Notes under the pieces: generated by a model
What the model saw: only the letters and a program-made list of their open reading frames with translations
The model's database searches: none
Told to the model about the DNA's origin: nothing
From: Neurospora tetrasperma FGSC 2508
Taxonomy: Eukaryota; Ascomycota; Sordariomycetes; Sordariales; Sordariaceae
Assembly: GCF_000213175.1 (NCBI RefSeq)
Contig: NW_009799104.1
Coordinates: forward strand, 3,190,611-3,254,610
Length of the DNA stretch: 64,000 nt
Direction of reading: 5' to 3'
Part shown: piece by piece, positions 34,503-46,245 of the stretch
Layout: every line of letters begins with the position of its first letter
How positions within the stretch are numbered: the stretch's first letter is position 1
Program-made: the position numbers and the translations under genes

Positions 34503-34896
34503 CCCCGTAGACGCATAGACTTCAAACGCATCAGTTGACGCGGCCGAGCATCGAATATTGTTGGAGAACATCTTGACCATTGGCAAACAGTTACGCGGAA
34601 GAAACGAAAAAGACGGTGCCAGGAGACCAGATGTGACACGGCCGTCGTTCCTATCCAGCCGGTCCAATGAGCTTCAAGTATTCGCCAAGTTGGAAGATCA
34701 GAAGTTTTCCCATGAGGCGGTTAGCATGGCTGTTTGAGGTATAGAAGCTAGCTTGGCATTGACCAAAGTGATGTATTTAAAGGCGTTGCCTCGCCGGTTG
34801 CTGAAGTCAGGAGCTGAACGTTAGACGAAGCATCCTTTCCATCGGATCCTCAAGCCTCATCAATCCTCTCGGTTAACAGGTTCAGATCTCTTCACT

Positions 34897-36024
34897 ATGA
34901 AGGCCAGTCTCATGATGCTGTTGGCGCCTCTGGCGGCCATGGCAGCACCCACCCCCGACAACTTGGAGGCTCGTCAGGCCAGCCAGAGCATCGACGCTCT
35001 GATGAAGGCCAAGGGCAAGCTCTACTTCGGTGCCTGCACCGACCAGGGCCGTCTCACCTCGGGCAAAAACGCGGCCATTTTGCAGCAGAACTTCGGCCAG
35101 GTCACGCCTGAGAACAGTATGAAGTGGGATAGCATTCAACCCCAAAGGGGCCAATATAACTTTGGTCAGGCCGACTACCTCGTCAACTGGGCCACCGCCA
35201 ACAACAAGACTATCCGTGGCCATACCTTCCTCTGGCACTCGCAGCTTGCCAGCTGGGTCAACAACATCCGCGACAAAAGCCAGTTGACCACGGTTCTCCA
35301 GGAACACATCACCACTGTCATGACCCGCTACAAGGGCAAGATCTATGGCTATGTTAGTTACCTGCACTCATAGTTACCCGTCAAAGTGTGGGCCTAATTG
35401 CTGACTGGACATGATCTTACCGACAGGACGTCGCCAACGAAATCTTCAATGAAGACGGCTCCCTCCGCAGCAGCATCTTCTACCAAGTCCTCGGCGAAGA
35501 CATGGTCTCGATTGCCTTCAAGGCGGCCCGGGCAGCTGACCCGAACGCCAAGTTGTACATCAACGACTACAACCTCGACAGCCCCAACTACGCCAAGGTA
35601 ACCACAGGCATGGTCCAGCACGTCAACAAGTGGGTCGCCGCCGGTGTGCCCATCGACGGCATCGGTACTCAGGGCCACATCAGTGCCGGAGGCGGCAACA
35701 ACCTCGCCGCCGCTATCAAGGCGCTTGCTGCTGCTAATGTGAAGGAGGTTGCGGTCACGGAGCTCGATATTCAGGGTAACAACGCTGGTGATTATGCTAC
35801 TATCACCAAGGGATGCTTGAGCGAGCCCAAGTGCGTCGGTATTACTGTTTGGGGTGTTCGTGATCCGGTAAGTGCTTGTTCCCGAGGAAACAGTTTTCGG
35901 TAAAGACGACGATGCTGACCATTTCTCATAGGACTCGTGGAGACCCAATGGCAACCCGCTCCTTTTCGATGCCAACTGGAACCCCAAGGCTGCCTACAAC
36001 TCTATTGTCCAGGCTCTTCAGTAA
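34897..36024 (+). CDS. secreted GH10 endo-1,4-beta-xylanase (329 aa, 3 exons)
   Basis: The enzyme hydrolyses internal beta-1,4 bonds of xylan outside the cell. Exons are 34897-35352, 35427-35867 and 35932-36024, all phase 0 with consensus sites (GTTAGT...ACAG; GTAAGT...ATAG). A signal peptide ([20 protein letters not shown]) and a short propeptide ending EARQ precede the catalytic domain. The family landmarks are present: [19 protein letters not shown], then [11 protein letters not shown] after intron 1 with the acid/base Glu157, and VTELDIQ with the nucleophile Glu264. [13 protein letters not shown] marks the end of the barrel. There is no carbohydrate-binding module, and the length matches single-domain GH10 xylanases. 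Regulation by XlnR and CreA is plausible from upstream motifs. A cellobiose dehydrogenase gene lies downstream on the same strand. Confidence 0.97.
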
Positions 36025-36834
36025 GCGAGGCGGGTGGTGAACATTCATTGCAGTGTTTGGACTGTATGTTCGCTGTCAATGCCATGAGGAAGAGGTTGTA
36101 TATTGCCAATGTTACCCAATGTCTGGTTACTTGTTTGGTAGTCAAAAACAGAACACCGTGGTGGGGGAGGATAGGCATATCGGCAATCAGCTGATTAGTA
36201 AAATGCTAGCTACCGGATCTGCAAATCTTGCGAGTCCCATAATTGCCTACATTAGGTTCAATTTATTGCAGTGGTTGACTAGATTCCGCCATATACATGT
36301 CTGAATGCCATAAAAGCGTATGGCTGTTCCAAATCAGGATTTACTGATCAATCTTTGCATATGGCAGGCATCGGCTGGCAAACCGTGGCAAGTGACGGTA
36401 ATCGAGGACTTAGGTTGCTCATGCCTGCCGCATCCGACATCTAGTCGGCAATATAGCGGAGAGTAAACCGAAAGCTTCACCAATCCTTCGGAACCGAGAT
36501 TGTCACCCTCCAGATCGGGACATTATCACGGAATGCACCTTCCGTCGCATCGAACATTTGAACCTCCGTCAATTGCTCGGCAGACACTCGGTCAAAACAC
36601 GTCAGGGAAATCAACTGTGGCCCAACTTCAACTCTCAATCGGGAAGCAAAGCCTTCAAAGCCATCCACGTCGATTTTTCCTTGTGTGTTATTGAACCTTC
36701 TTTATCACGATTAGGAGTTAGAGCGGCCTGCCATGATACGGGGTGGGTTCAAGAAGGATAGTGGCACCGACACATTGAGGTGGACCTTATAGATGCAGGA
36801 GTTTGGCCCCCTGTCAACAAATAACAGCAAAACA
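36025..36834. other. intergenic, nothing recognised
   Basis: This stretch contains the 3' UTR of the xylanase gene and the upstream side of the initiator tRNA gene. No coding region is supported. Confidence 0.5.
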
Positions 36835-36906
36835 AGCTGCATGGCGCAGCGGAAGCGCGCCGGGCTCATAACCCGGAGGTCACTCGATCGAAACGAGTTG
36901 CAGCTA
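36835..36906 (+). tRNA. initiator tRNA-Met (CAU)
   Basis: The 72-nt gene has the acceptor stem AGCTGCA/TGCAGCT with an A discriminator, so the first pair is A-T, as in eukaryotic initiators. The anticodon stem CCGGG/CCCGG holds three consecutive G-C pairs next to the loop CTCATAA. The T loop reads GATCGAAAC instead of the usual TTCGA form, another initiator hallmark. There is no intron. An oligo-T run follows within about 25 bases as the polymerase III terminator. Confidence 0.95.
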
Positions 36907-39900
36907 GAATTTTATTTTCTTTTTTATCCTTTTTTCCCCATTTCTCAACCGATTGAGTTGTTGGCTTATCGTGCGACAATTTTTTTGTGTTCCTTTTATT
37001 GGTACGTACTTGGTGCGGATGAATCGTTGCACTATCGTCGTTGAAAGTGTTCGGTGCAGCAATCATGGAAATAGGATCAGAGGACCTTGGCAGTTTGCAA
37101 CAACATGATGTCCCTTCAATGATTGTTGAACTTCGTTGCCAAAGATCAGCTGCATGTACAATGATGCTTTACTTAAGGAACTTATCCACAGCCTCTAGAT
37201 TTCGTGACTTCTCGGCTCTCTTCGTTCTTTCGCTTCTTCTTAGCTAAATCCTCCCTGAATCCCCAAATCCATCGACATTCCGATCCTAGCAGCTGAATAC
37301 CGATGGATCAGGGACAATGTCTGAGAGGAGGTTATTATAGTTCTGGCATTACTTGTCAGCCTCTTTTTCCTACCCTAGCCTGGTCCTATGGACAGGAAAA
37401 ATTCACCTTGACAATATACCCCGGATCCGTCACCTTGGAACGCGCCCGAGATCTTTGCCAACAGCTCCGGCTCCTTGCTCCTCCCACTTCCACGCGTAAT
37501 ATTAACCTGTGCACAGCTGATTGAAAACTGCGGCGTACGCATGCTCAACCTAAATGAGCACTTACCTTGAGGTGTAGATATAATTGGAAGGCTGTGAAAG
37601 AGGGTACAGTGTGGTTGCTAGCCTCAGATGCCGAGGTGGGCATGGTACCCGGAATTGGAGGCCAGCAGGCGGTATCGAGACATTTCTGGACTTGTGCGAG
37701 CGTGAAGGAAGCAATCTACAGAAGAGGGAGAAAAGGTTTCTCGGTATAAAAAACAAATATAACAGGGCATGGCGACGATAGTAACAATCACTAACCCAAC
37801 TTTTAGTCATGTACTGGAGGAAAGTAGGCCGTGATAAGTCCAATTCGGGAATATGTGTTTGGGATCAGGTCCTGGTGTTGAACGAGGAGTATGACGGGAT
37901 GTGATGGTTCGGACGCTGATGGTTGGGAAAGAGATTGCTGCAGAGAGCCGAATTTGGAAAAAAAAAGGACTGCAATAAGATGATGCACTAACGGAGCGAA
38001 GTGGACAGCAATGGTGCGCCTGTTACTGCAATATGTTAGCGAACCTCCAGAAATCGGGCTCCACTTCAAGTCACTAACAATTACCGCTAATCACCGCTAA
38101 AAGACTGACCATGTGCCACGAGCCCGGCAATCAGGTACGGTCTCGATACAGTACCCTTCTTCAACCTGTGTCTGTCTCTGGATGACTCAAGTATCACGCC
38201 ATCTCAGGGGCATGTAAGAGAAGCGTGACTATTGAGGGTCGAGATCGGTCTGATCTGGTGAAGTGTACGGGGCCGAGAGGTTGGTACATACCGGGGGTAG
38301 CATATGGACCTTGTCCGAAGATGTTGCTGGAATCGGAGGCCCGTTGCAGGCCATATCTTTGGAGTTGAAACTGGGTTGATGCTGATGGTAGTGATCAAGG
38401 CAAAAGTTTCAAGAACGGCACAACAGCGGAAACTTTTCTTACACCATCGTCGAAGTCCGGACGCTATGGTTAATCCCAGCACATTTGACCGTCTCTCGAA
38501 GTCCCTTGATGTCTTCTCATATTTATCCTAGAATCCTCAAACCTCTGACCTAGCCCACATGCCGAAAGTCTCAGTGCTGTTGGCCTTAAAGACGTGAGGC
38601 ATGATCACGATAGGAATAATGGTGTTCATCAACAAGGTATTCGACTTGGACCAGTGAGATCGATGAGGCTGATGCCGACCTCGTGAAAATACTTGCCCGC
38701 GCAGGGAAATGGGAATAGTTCAGTTGGCCATCAATGCATGTAGTAAGCCAGAGACAGCCGACATCTGAAACCCGGAACTGCCTGCTTGATGCGGCTCTCC
38801 GTCATCCGGATAGATTGATGCCTTGGAGTTATTTCGTTGGCCGTAGCTCGTTTGCTAGTCGTGGTCTTCCATAGTTCAAACCGAAGTCGTAAAGATGTGC
38901 AGAGAATCCAAGACCAGATAGATCATGGATGTGCTTACCAACGTGAGGAGCAAGGGGGACCGTCCGTCTGGGAGCCCATGCCCAGAAATGCCCGGACAGT
39001 CGGTTTTTGTTGCCATGACCCCGCACAACGAGTGCCCTGCTCAAGAGCAAAAGGTTACTGCACTATCAGCGTAGACGCTGACCTGCGTGGCAGACGCGAT
39101 AGCACAGCATCTAGGCTGCGTCTTTGGACACCTCTACCTACCTCTTACGTTTAGCGACATCCCATCCGATGCAACAACACTCCGAGTCCAACAACCAAAC
39201 AACATCATCTGGGCCTCGGTTCACGGCATCACTTCGTTGGACGGAAGCTTGTCATTTACCAACACTCATTATGAGTGGAGAATCATTCATGTCAACAACA
39301 AGATGTAGCTTTTTTTCCCATCGCCAAGCGCTCCGAAGACTGTTGTGGCAAGCACCGAGTGTAGAGATGGGAAACCTGGAGGATGGCCCGCCGGACCGCA
39401 ACATCAAGTACAAGACGGATGCTTCATATAGCCTGATTGGCCCGACCATTGGTTCGCTACCCTTCTTGCGGCTTACGATGTCTGGGGGTAATGACGACTG
39501 GCAATGGCTGACCGTTGATCATTAGCAACCGTTTTATCCAAAGTATGAGCAAATTCGCTGTTCGTCTAAAGGCCAGGATCGGGCGCCAGGTGATCCTTCA
39601 TTCCCGGGTCATTCCTCCATAAGTTCGCATGGAGTGGATTTTCACCCTCATGGCTCCTTCCTCATCAAACATCAGCACCTTGTGGCAGTTTCCGCAAACT
39701 GAAGTCCTTTCTAAGACTCGGATGAAAGTAGCGTGGCAGAAAAAGGAAGGAGATGCTCGTTTGCTGGGTCCAGTCACTTCCGTTCAGTTGATTGAAAAGA
39801 GAAGGAACTCAAACTGGCAGCCACATCGTACGTCTAGAACTGGCAAGCGCAGATTTGGACGGTACTCGGTAGTACTACTATTTCTACTTCCGTATGCCCC

Positions 39901-39986
39901 AGTTGAGGTTGAACGAAAGTCAACAAACCTCCAGCTTCAACTCTTCCCAGCCAAGGTCACGCTTCCCGAGTAGCCAGATCGGGAAG
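36907..39986. other. intergenic upstream of cellobiose dehydrogenase
   Basis: Nothing in this 3.1-kb stretch looks like a gene. Open frames of 60-133 codons on both strands carry no motif and do not join across splice sites. Its last kilobase should include the promoter of the cellobiose dehydrogenase gene; I found no perfect GGCTAAA element there. Confidence 0.45.
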
Positions 39987-42906
39987 ATGAAGGTCTTCGC
40001 CCGCATTGGAACGATTGCTCTGGCGGCACTGTGTAAGTTGTCCTTCGGTACTCCCATCAGTGGCCCTTCGCATCGTCTGACATCAGTCAACCTCAACAGA
40101 CCTACAGCAATGCTCCGCTCAATACATCAACGAGCAATATACCGATCCCGTGAACAAGATCACTCTCAGCACCTGGCGACCGGACCCTGGTTCTAATTCC
40201 GGGGGTGGAGATGCTGCCACGTACGCCTTTGGCTTGGTCTTGCCTCCGGATGCTCTGACCAAAGATGCCAACGAATACATCGGTCTCTTGGTACGGCGCC
40301 CTCCATCACATCTTTGCTTTGAAATGGACATCAGCTTACACAATTGGTAGCGCTGTGATGTTGGTGATGCGGCCAGTCCCGGATGGTGTGGTGTCTCCCA
40401 CGGCCAGTCAGGACAAATGACACAGTCGTTGTTGCTCATGGCTTGGGCCTCTAAGGGCCAAGTCTTTACCTCGTTTCGCTACGCATCCGGGTATAATGTG
40501 CCAGGACTCTACACCGGAAATGCCACTCTGACCCAGATTTCTGCCACTGTGAACTCAACCCAGTTCGAACTAATCTATCGCTGCCAGGACTGTTTTGCCT
40601 GGAACCAAGGAGGAAGCAAGGGAAGTGTATCAACCAGCAGTGGCCTTCTCGTCTTGGGCCGTGCCGCGGCCAAAGGAAATCTTCAGAACCCGACTTGCCC
40701 TGACAAGGCCATTCCCGGCTTTCATGACAATGGATTCGGTCAATATGGAGCGCCTCTCGAGAAAGTCCCGCATACCTCCTACTCAGCTTGGGCTTCCTTG
40801 GCCACGAAGACGACTACCGCTGACTGCTCTGGGTACGTTTTGTTCTATGCGCTTTGTTTACATATGGTTACTAACATGTGCTGAAATAGGGCATCCGACC
40901 CAGCACCCACTGGATCCGAGCCGCCAGCCGAGCCAACTTCGACAGCGGAGCCCGTTCCCGTTTGCACACCTGCCCCAAGCAAGACGTACGACTACATCAT
41001 CGTTGGCGCCGGTGCTGGTGGCATTCCCATTGCGGACAAGCTCAGCGAGGCCGGAAAAAGCGTGTTGTTGATCGAAAAGGGACCTCCCTCCACTGGAAGA
41101 TGGAACGGCACCATGAAGCCCGAGTGGCTTCAGGCCACGAACTTGACCCGCTTCGATGTTCCTGGTCTTTGCAACCAGATCTGGGTTGACTCTGCCGGCA
41201 TCGCCTGTACAGATACCGACCAAATGGCGGGATGTGTCCTAGGCGGAGGAACGGCTGTTAATGCCGGCCTGTGGTGGAAGGTGAGTTACTCCAATTTCAT
41301 TGACCGCGGAAGCCATTTACTAACCGTGAACCATAGCCGCATCCTCAGGATTGGGACTACAACTTCCCCGAGGGCTGGAAGTCGAGAGATACCGTGCCAG
41401 CCACTAACCGTGTGTTCGGTCGCATTCCTGGAACTTGGCATCCCTCGCAAAACGGCAAGCTGTACCGACAAGAGGGCTTCAACGTTCTAGCCAATGGGCT
41501 GAGCAAGAGCGGTTGGAAGGAGGTGATCCCCAACGATGCATACAACCAGAAGAACCACACCTTTGGTCACAGCACCTTCATGTTTGCTAAGGGCGAGCGA
41601 GGTGGTCCTCTGGCAACCTACCTTGTGACGGCGGCAGCTCGCAAGCAGTTCACTCTCTGGACTAATGTAGCTGTGAGAAGGGCGGTTCGTAACGGAAGCC
41701 GTGTCACTGGTGTTGAGCTCGAATGCTTGACGGATGGTGGTCTCAGCGGAACTGTCAACGTGACCCCTAACACTGGCCGTGTTATCTTTGCTGCAGGCAC
41801 TTTTGGTTCGGCCAAGCTTCTCCTTCGCAGTAAGTTATCATGATGATGTGTGAAATTACATTGGATGACTTGTTTGCTGACAGGTACGACACAGGCGGTA
41901 TCGGACCTACCGATCAACTCGAGATTGTCAAAGGGTCGACGGATGGCCCAACGTTCATTTCCAAGGACCAATGGATCGACCTTCCAGTTGGCTACAACCT
42001 CATGGATCATCTCAACACTGACCTCATTATCACCCATCCTGATGTTGTCTTCTATGACTTCTACGGGGCTTGGAACACGCCCATTGAAGGTGACAAGAGC
42101 GCCTATCTACAGAACAGATCTGGAATCCTTGCCCAGGCTGCTCCCAATATTGGTCCTTTGGTACGTGGCATCACGTGTAGTACGGTCAATTAAGTCTGGC
42201 TAACACGTGGCTCTACAGATGTGGGATGAACTTAAGGGCTCAGACAACATCGTTCGTACTCTGCAATGGACTGCTCGAGTGGAGGGAAGCGATCAGTACA
42301 CCACCTCTAAGCATGCCATGACTCTCAGCCAATATCTCGGCAGAGGTGTTGTTTCCAGAGGCCGGATGGCCATTTCATCGGGTCTGGACACCAATGTGGC
42401 CGAACACCCGTACCTCCACAACGATGTCGACAAGCAGACAGTCATCCAAGGCATCAAGAACCTCCAGGCGGCGCTGAATGTCATTCCCAACATTTCCTGG
42501 GTTTTGCCTCCCCCGGACACGACTGTCGAGTCATTTATCAACAATGTGAGTTTCCTTTTTCCTTTTCTGTCCGACACTGTCTGAGCCATACCTTTTACTG
42601 ACAAATCGGTGCCTGTAGATAATCGTCTCACCCTCCAACCGCCGGTCAAACCATTGGATGGGAACTGCCAAGCTTGGCAAGGATGATGGCCGTGCTGGAG
42701 GCAGCGCTGTCGTGGATCTGAACACCAAGGTGTACGGTACCGATAACCTCTTTGTTGTTGACGCCTCCATCTTCCCTGGCATGACCACCGGCAACCCGTC
42801 GGCAATGATCGTGATTGCCTCAGAGCATGCTGCACAGAAAATCTTGGCCTTGAAGCCTGTACCATCTCTGCCTGGCGGCAATGGCAAGGGAAAATGGAGA
42901 AGATGA
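39987..42906 (+). CDS. cellobiose dehydrogenase, AA8-AA3_1 (827 aa, 8 exons)
   Basis: This secreted flavocytochrome oxidises cellobiose to the lactone and passes electrons through its haem domain to copper monooxygenases. Exons are 39987-40032, 40100-40290, 40351-40832, 40890-41280, 41337-41829, 41895-42160, 42219-42545 and 42619-42906. A signal peptide ends near QCSA (22). The cytochrome domain (about 23-235) has the candidate haem ligands Met102 in SGQMTQSLL and His204 in FHDNGFG. A Pro/Thr/Glu-rich linker (241-270) leads to the flavin domain, with FAD motif IIVGAGAGGIPIADKL (from 276) and CVLGGGTAVNAGLWWK. The catalytic pair is His744 (SNHWMG) and probably Asn791 (TGNPSAM). No cellulose-binding module follows, so it would be the type lacking CBM1. 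Exon 6 uses the second of two AGs, because only that one keeps SGIGPTDQ. Confidence 0.95.
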
Positions 42907-43229
42907 GCGGCGACAAACAAGATGAAGCAAATGTCGCTGTATTTGTAGGTAAGGTGTCGGTATCTGACAACGGGATGTATACTTAGCATATGTTACCTAT
43001 TTTGAAGTTCAAAGTTTGGCTATCGAAGAAAGCAGGACTTTTATATTTTCTCACCCTTGATACTTTAGGTATTGCTTCAATAACCTTTACTGGGTTTGCG
43101 TCATTTGCGAGTGTCTATGGCGAGCTATCGTCGTGGTGGGCAGATGTTGGTGATGTTGAGAATGTGAATTGCGTTTATAAGGACCTTCCGGAAAGCGCCT
43201 AATCATCAAGGAATGATTGATAGCCGCTT
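42907..43229. other. intergenic, nothing recognised
   Basis: This short stretch holds the 3' UTR of the cellobiose dehydrogenase gene and the upstream side of the tRNA-Lys gene. Confidence 0.5.
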
Positions 43230-43318
43230 GCCCGGCTAGCTCAATCGGTAGAGCGTGAGACTCTTAAAGGAGTTACTCCGTAATCTCAAGGTTGTGGGTT
43301 CGACCCCCACGTCGGGCT
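43230..43318 (+). tRNA. tRNA-Lys (anticodon CUU) with a 16-nt intron
   Basis: The acceptor stem is GCCCGGC/GTCGGGC with one G-T pair. The D arm reads TAGCTCAATCGGTAGAGC. The anticodon stem TGAGA/TCTCA encloses C-T-CTT-A-A, and a 16-nt intron (43267-43282) lies one base after the anticodon, where nuclear tRNA introns belong. The T arm is GTGGGTTCGACCCCCAC. An oligo-T run follows about 20 bases downstream. Confidence 0.95.
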
Positions 43319-44211
43319 CAATTCCCGTCGTTCCAATTCTTTTTTGCTTCTTCTTTAGCCTAACTTTCGGAAGCTTCAGAATGCAGAAAAGACATAATCT
43401 CTTATGGTCCTCTTAAGACATTTATTTTTTAGTGTCTCCAAGGGAAGATTGGAGATTGTTTGCAAAGGAGCTTCAAATCTCAATGGGGGTTGCTGATGTG
43501 CCTGAATGCGTTGCAAGGTCCTCCCAGCACCCAATGATAGTGGGGCCTATGCGTGCACTAACACTCAATTCGTGACTTCTTGGAAGACAACGATTCCTCT
43601 TGTTCATAAACAGCGTTAATGAGATGAAGAAGCCTTGTCTGAAAGAAGGAAGTTAGTAAGTATCCTTCCTAAACTTTGACTTTTCGTCTGATTTTCAGCT
43701 TCCGAATGCGCAGAGTTGAAGTAATAATTTTGGGCTTAAATCCTCTATGTTACAGACAAAGTGGAGCGAGGTGATCGCCCACAGATGTTCCCTTCAGCTT
43801 CTCACCCGACCTACCGCCGTGAACCTCCATTTGGTTCCCTATTTGTTTGTGCCGCTTACCCGCCATCAAATGAGTTTCGATGATCATCACCACAGGCAGC
43901 AGCCAAGACTTAGCAGACAAAGCGTTATAAAGTTATCTGGAGGTGGCAGAATGTGGCTGTGTTGCAAGTCTGAGGAGGGCAATGAGGGGTCTCGGGACGG
44001 ATTGCGCCTCTCAAAACGGGGCCGTACAGCCGGAGTAAGATGACATCGGCGGCCACAGGGGAGACCAATTGCTTGTCCGCAACATCACCTGCACTTTCAA
44101 CGTATCATTTTCCGGGGAAATGGGAAAGGTACATAATTACTTGGGTTCCCGGACATCAAACTCACATCTTGATTTTTATGATTTACCGACTTCCCCTACA
44201 TTTCCTCCACC
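43319..44211. other. intergenic upstream of the arrestin-like gene
   Basis: No gene is supported. The stretch includes the 3' flank of the tRNA-Lys gene and the promoter side of the arrestin-like gene. Confidence 0.5.
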
Positions 44212-45735
44212 ATGCCCCAGGCCGTGACCGAAGCAAGTCCGGACCTGGCGATAGCGCTTGACGTCCCCAACCGGGAATTCAACCCGGGCGAGCCCATCAC
44301 GGGCCGCGTCTACCGACACAGCCACGTCGTCTCTTCCGAAGCCCTCGTGAGCATCAAGCTCTACGGCCGCACCAAAGTGCGCGTCGACTACACCACCAAC
44401 AGCGGCAACAGCAACCACCACCACACGGTGCGCTCGCGCTTCGAGCTGCTCGGCTCCGGTCCAGCCTTCTACAACACCATATTCCGAGGACCCATCCACA
44501 TCCCACCAGACGGCAGCAAACCCGAATCCTGGCCCTTTTCCTTCTCCCTCCCCTTCGGCCCCGTCAACCCCCAAAGCATCTGCGAGGGAGCCCACAACAA
44601 ACAGAAACATTCTTTTTTACCGATCGATCCACCCGACCAAATCACCTCCCACCCTTTACCTTTCACTTTTTACACCCAAATCGGCTCGCGCTACTACAAC
44701 GGCATCGAGGCCTACGTCGAGTACGTCCTCGAGGCCGAGTTCTTTGAGCAGCACACTTCCCGCTTCAGCAGCTCTCCCTCGGCCAAGAAAACCGCCACGG
44801 CAGTCCTCCCCATAACGATCCGGCCACCGCCCATCCCGCCTCTGCATCCGGATGAGTGGCGTCTAGGTCGCTGGGTAAAGCGCGAGGGGGTGCGCACGCA
44901 GCGGTTGATACCCGAGTTTGCAGATAGCGAGGAGCTTTCCTTCAAGCAGAAAACGCTCAAACTGTTCCACTCGTCCAAAGTGCCCAAGTACTCGTTCGAC
45001 GTGTTGGTGATCACCCCCGGGGTGATCCAGCTGGGGAGTGTGGATCCTGTGCCGTTCCGGGTAGCGGCTGTGCCGCGGCTGGGGCAAGCGGATGAGACGA
45101 GCGACGAGGTGAAGGAGTTGGAGAGGACTCCGACGGTTAGTGTGGTTAGTTTGCGGATGGTGGTCAAGGCGAGGACGGAGGTCAAGGTGGGTAACTCGAG
45201 GATCTGGGATCGGTATACGGATAAGACGGATAAGGTCGTTGAGTGGAGCTGGATGTGGAAAGAAGGGGAGGAGGGGATGGTGTTGCCGGTTTGGGATAGG
45301 AGGATGGGCTCGGGTGCGGGTGTGGGTGCTGGCTTGGAGGGTGAGGAGAAGAAAGAGAAAATAGCCTTGGGGGAAAAGGGGCAATTTATGGACGAAAAGG
45401 CAGTGTTGAAGGAGGGGATGAGTCCAGCTGCTGGTGGTGTTGGTGGTGGTGATGGGGGTGAGAGTAGCAGTGGTGGTGGTGGTCCTGTTTCTGGTCCAAC
45501 AGGAGAACCACCGGCTCGAGATATCGGAGCTGAGTTGGGGTTGAGGTTCAACCCGACGGAACTGGCGTATAATGGTGGGCCAGCGAAGCTGAGAGCACTC
45601 CTATACCCGGAATTCATGACCTATAATATTCGGCGGACGCATGAGCTGAAGTGGGAGATGGTTCTAGCGGTGGCGAAGGAGACTGTCAAGGTGTCGAATG
45701 AGCAAGTAGTTAGGTTTGTGGCGCCTTGGACTTGA
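44212..45735 (+). CDS. arrestin-domain protein (507 aa)
   Basis: The protein resembles fungal alpha-arrestins, adaptors that direct ubiquitin ligases to plasma-membrane transporters and receptors for endocytosis. The N-terminal arrestin fold starts at about residue 11 (LAIALDVPNREFNPGEPITGRVYR), with VSIKLYGRTKVRV and SFSLPFG following. TFYTQIGSRYYNGIEAYVEYVLEAEFF (about 148-174) ends the first sheet. The C-terminal half contains KYSFDVLVITPGVIQLGSVDPVPFRV and ends in beta-type sequence. A Gly/Ser-rich insert lies at about 405-445. I see no PPxY motif, which alpha-arrestins usually use to bind Rsp5-type ligases, so ligase coupling is unclear. There is no intron. A 20-bp perfect palindrome starts 7 bases after the stop codon. 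Confidence 0.85.
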   Translation: MPQAVTEASPDLAIALDVPNREFNPGEPITGRVYRHSHVVSSEALVSIKLYGRTKVRVDYTTNSGNSNHHHTVRSRFELLGSGPAFYNTIFRGPIHIPPDGSKPESWPFSFSLPFGPVNPQSICEGAHNKQKHSFLPIDPPDQITSHPLPFTFYTQIGSRYYNGIEAYVEYVLEAEFFEQHTSRFSSSPSAKKTATAVLPITIRPPPIPPLHPDEWRLGRWVKREGVRTQRLIPEFADSEELSFKQKTLKLFHSSKVPKYSFDVLVITPGVIQLGSVDPVPFRVAAVPRLGQADETSDEVKELERTPTVSVVSLRMVVKARTEVKVGNSRIWDRYTDKTDKVVEWSWMWKEGEEGMVLPVWDRRMGSGAGVGAGLEGEEKKEKIALGEKGQFMDEKAVLKEGMSPAAGGVGGGDGGESSSGGGGPVSGPTGEPPARDIGAELGLRFNPTELAYNGGPAKLRALLYPEFMTYNIRRTHELKWEMVLAVAKETVKVSNEQVVRFVAPWT

Positions 45736-46245
45736 TCTACCTAACTACCTGCAGGTAGTTATGGATTGGTCTGACGCACAATGGCTCGATGAGACTAGCT
45801 CGTCCGAGACAAAATAGATGAGACCAACCGATAGGTTAGGTAAAGCAGTCCGCTACCGCTCGTTAAGAGAAAAGAAAGAAAGAAAAAGGCTGTTGCAAGA
45901 CTCTGAAAGAGATTATAATAATTCGAAAAGACATCGGCTAGCGTCCCATTTGGATATTTTTATTTAGGAATTGCCTAGAACTCATGATCAGAGGTGTAAC
46001 AAAGAAGCTTGGATGCGTAGTAGGAGTCTACACAAGGTATAATGTTAAAGGTCTCAACTGTTTTGTCCAGGACAAGACTAGATATCAAATATGATCGATT
46101 GACAGTACATGAAAAGCCGGTTAGCCTCCCACCAAACATATCTATCCAACCATCATTCCCAAACTTCCCTTTACGTTAACTCCAAACCACTGTATTTCCG
46201 ATCCACCATCCATCTTCCCTCGCAGCCCTATCATTTGTGGCAGCT
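45736..46245. other. intergenic between convergent genes
   Basis: The region separates the 3' ends of the arrestin-like gene and the minus-strand BTB gene. Apart from the palindrome at its start it shows an A/G-rich run near 45868-45890 and nothing recognisable. Confidence 0.5.
45742..45761. repeat. 20-bp perfect palindrome after the arrestin-like gene
   Basis: TAACTACCTGCAGGTAGTTA is identical to its own reverse complement and lies 7 bases past the TGA of the arrestin-like gene. It could be a dimeric protein-binding site or a 3' UTR element. As a palindrome without spacer it would form only a strained hairpin in RNA. Confidence 0.8.

Larger units (their letters stand above)
31471..34896. 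promoter_or_regulatory. divergent intergenic region between methyltransferase and xylanase genes
   Basis: This 3.4-kb stretch holds the promoters of the minus-strand methyltransferase and the plus-strand xylanase. Open frames of up to 193 codons near 32503-33233 on both strands lack motifs and overlap each other, so I do not call them genes. On the xylanase side there are a GGCTAAA element (34430-34436), a GCGGGG element (34497-34502) and a TATA-like TATTTAAA at 34774-34781, about 116 bases before the start codon. Confidence 0.5.

Noticed and set aside
44712-45617. 301-codon minus-strand open frame
   Set aside because: It is antisense to the arrestin-like gene and is Pro/Ser/Thr-rich without motifs.
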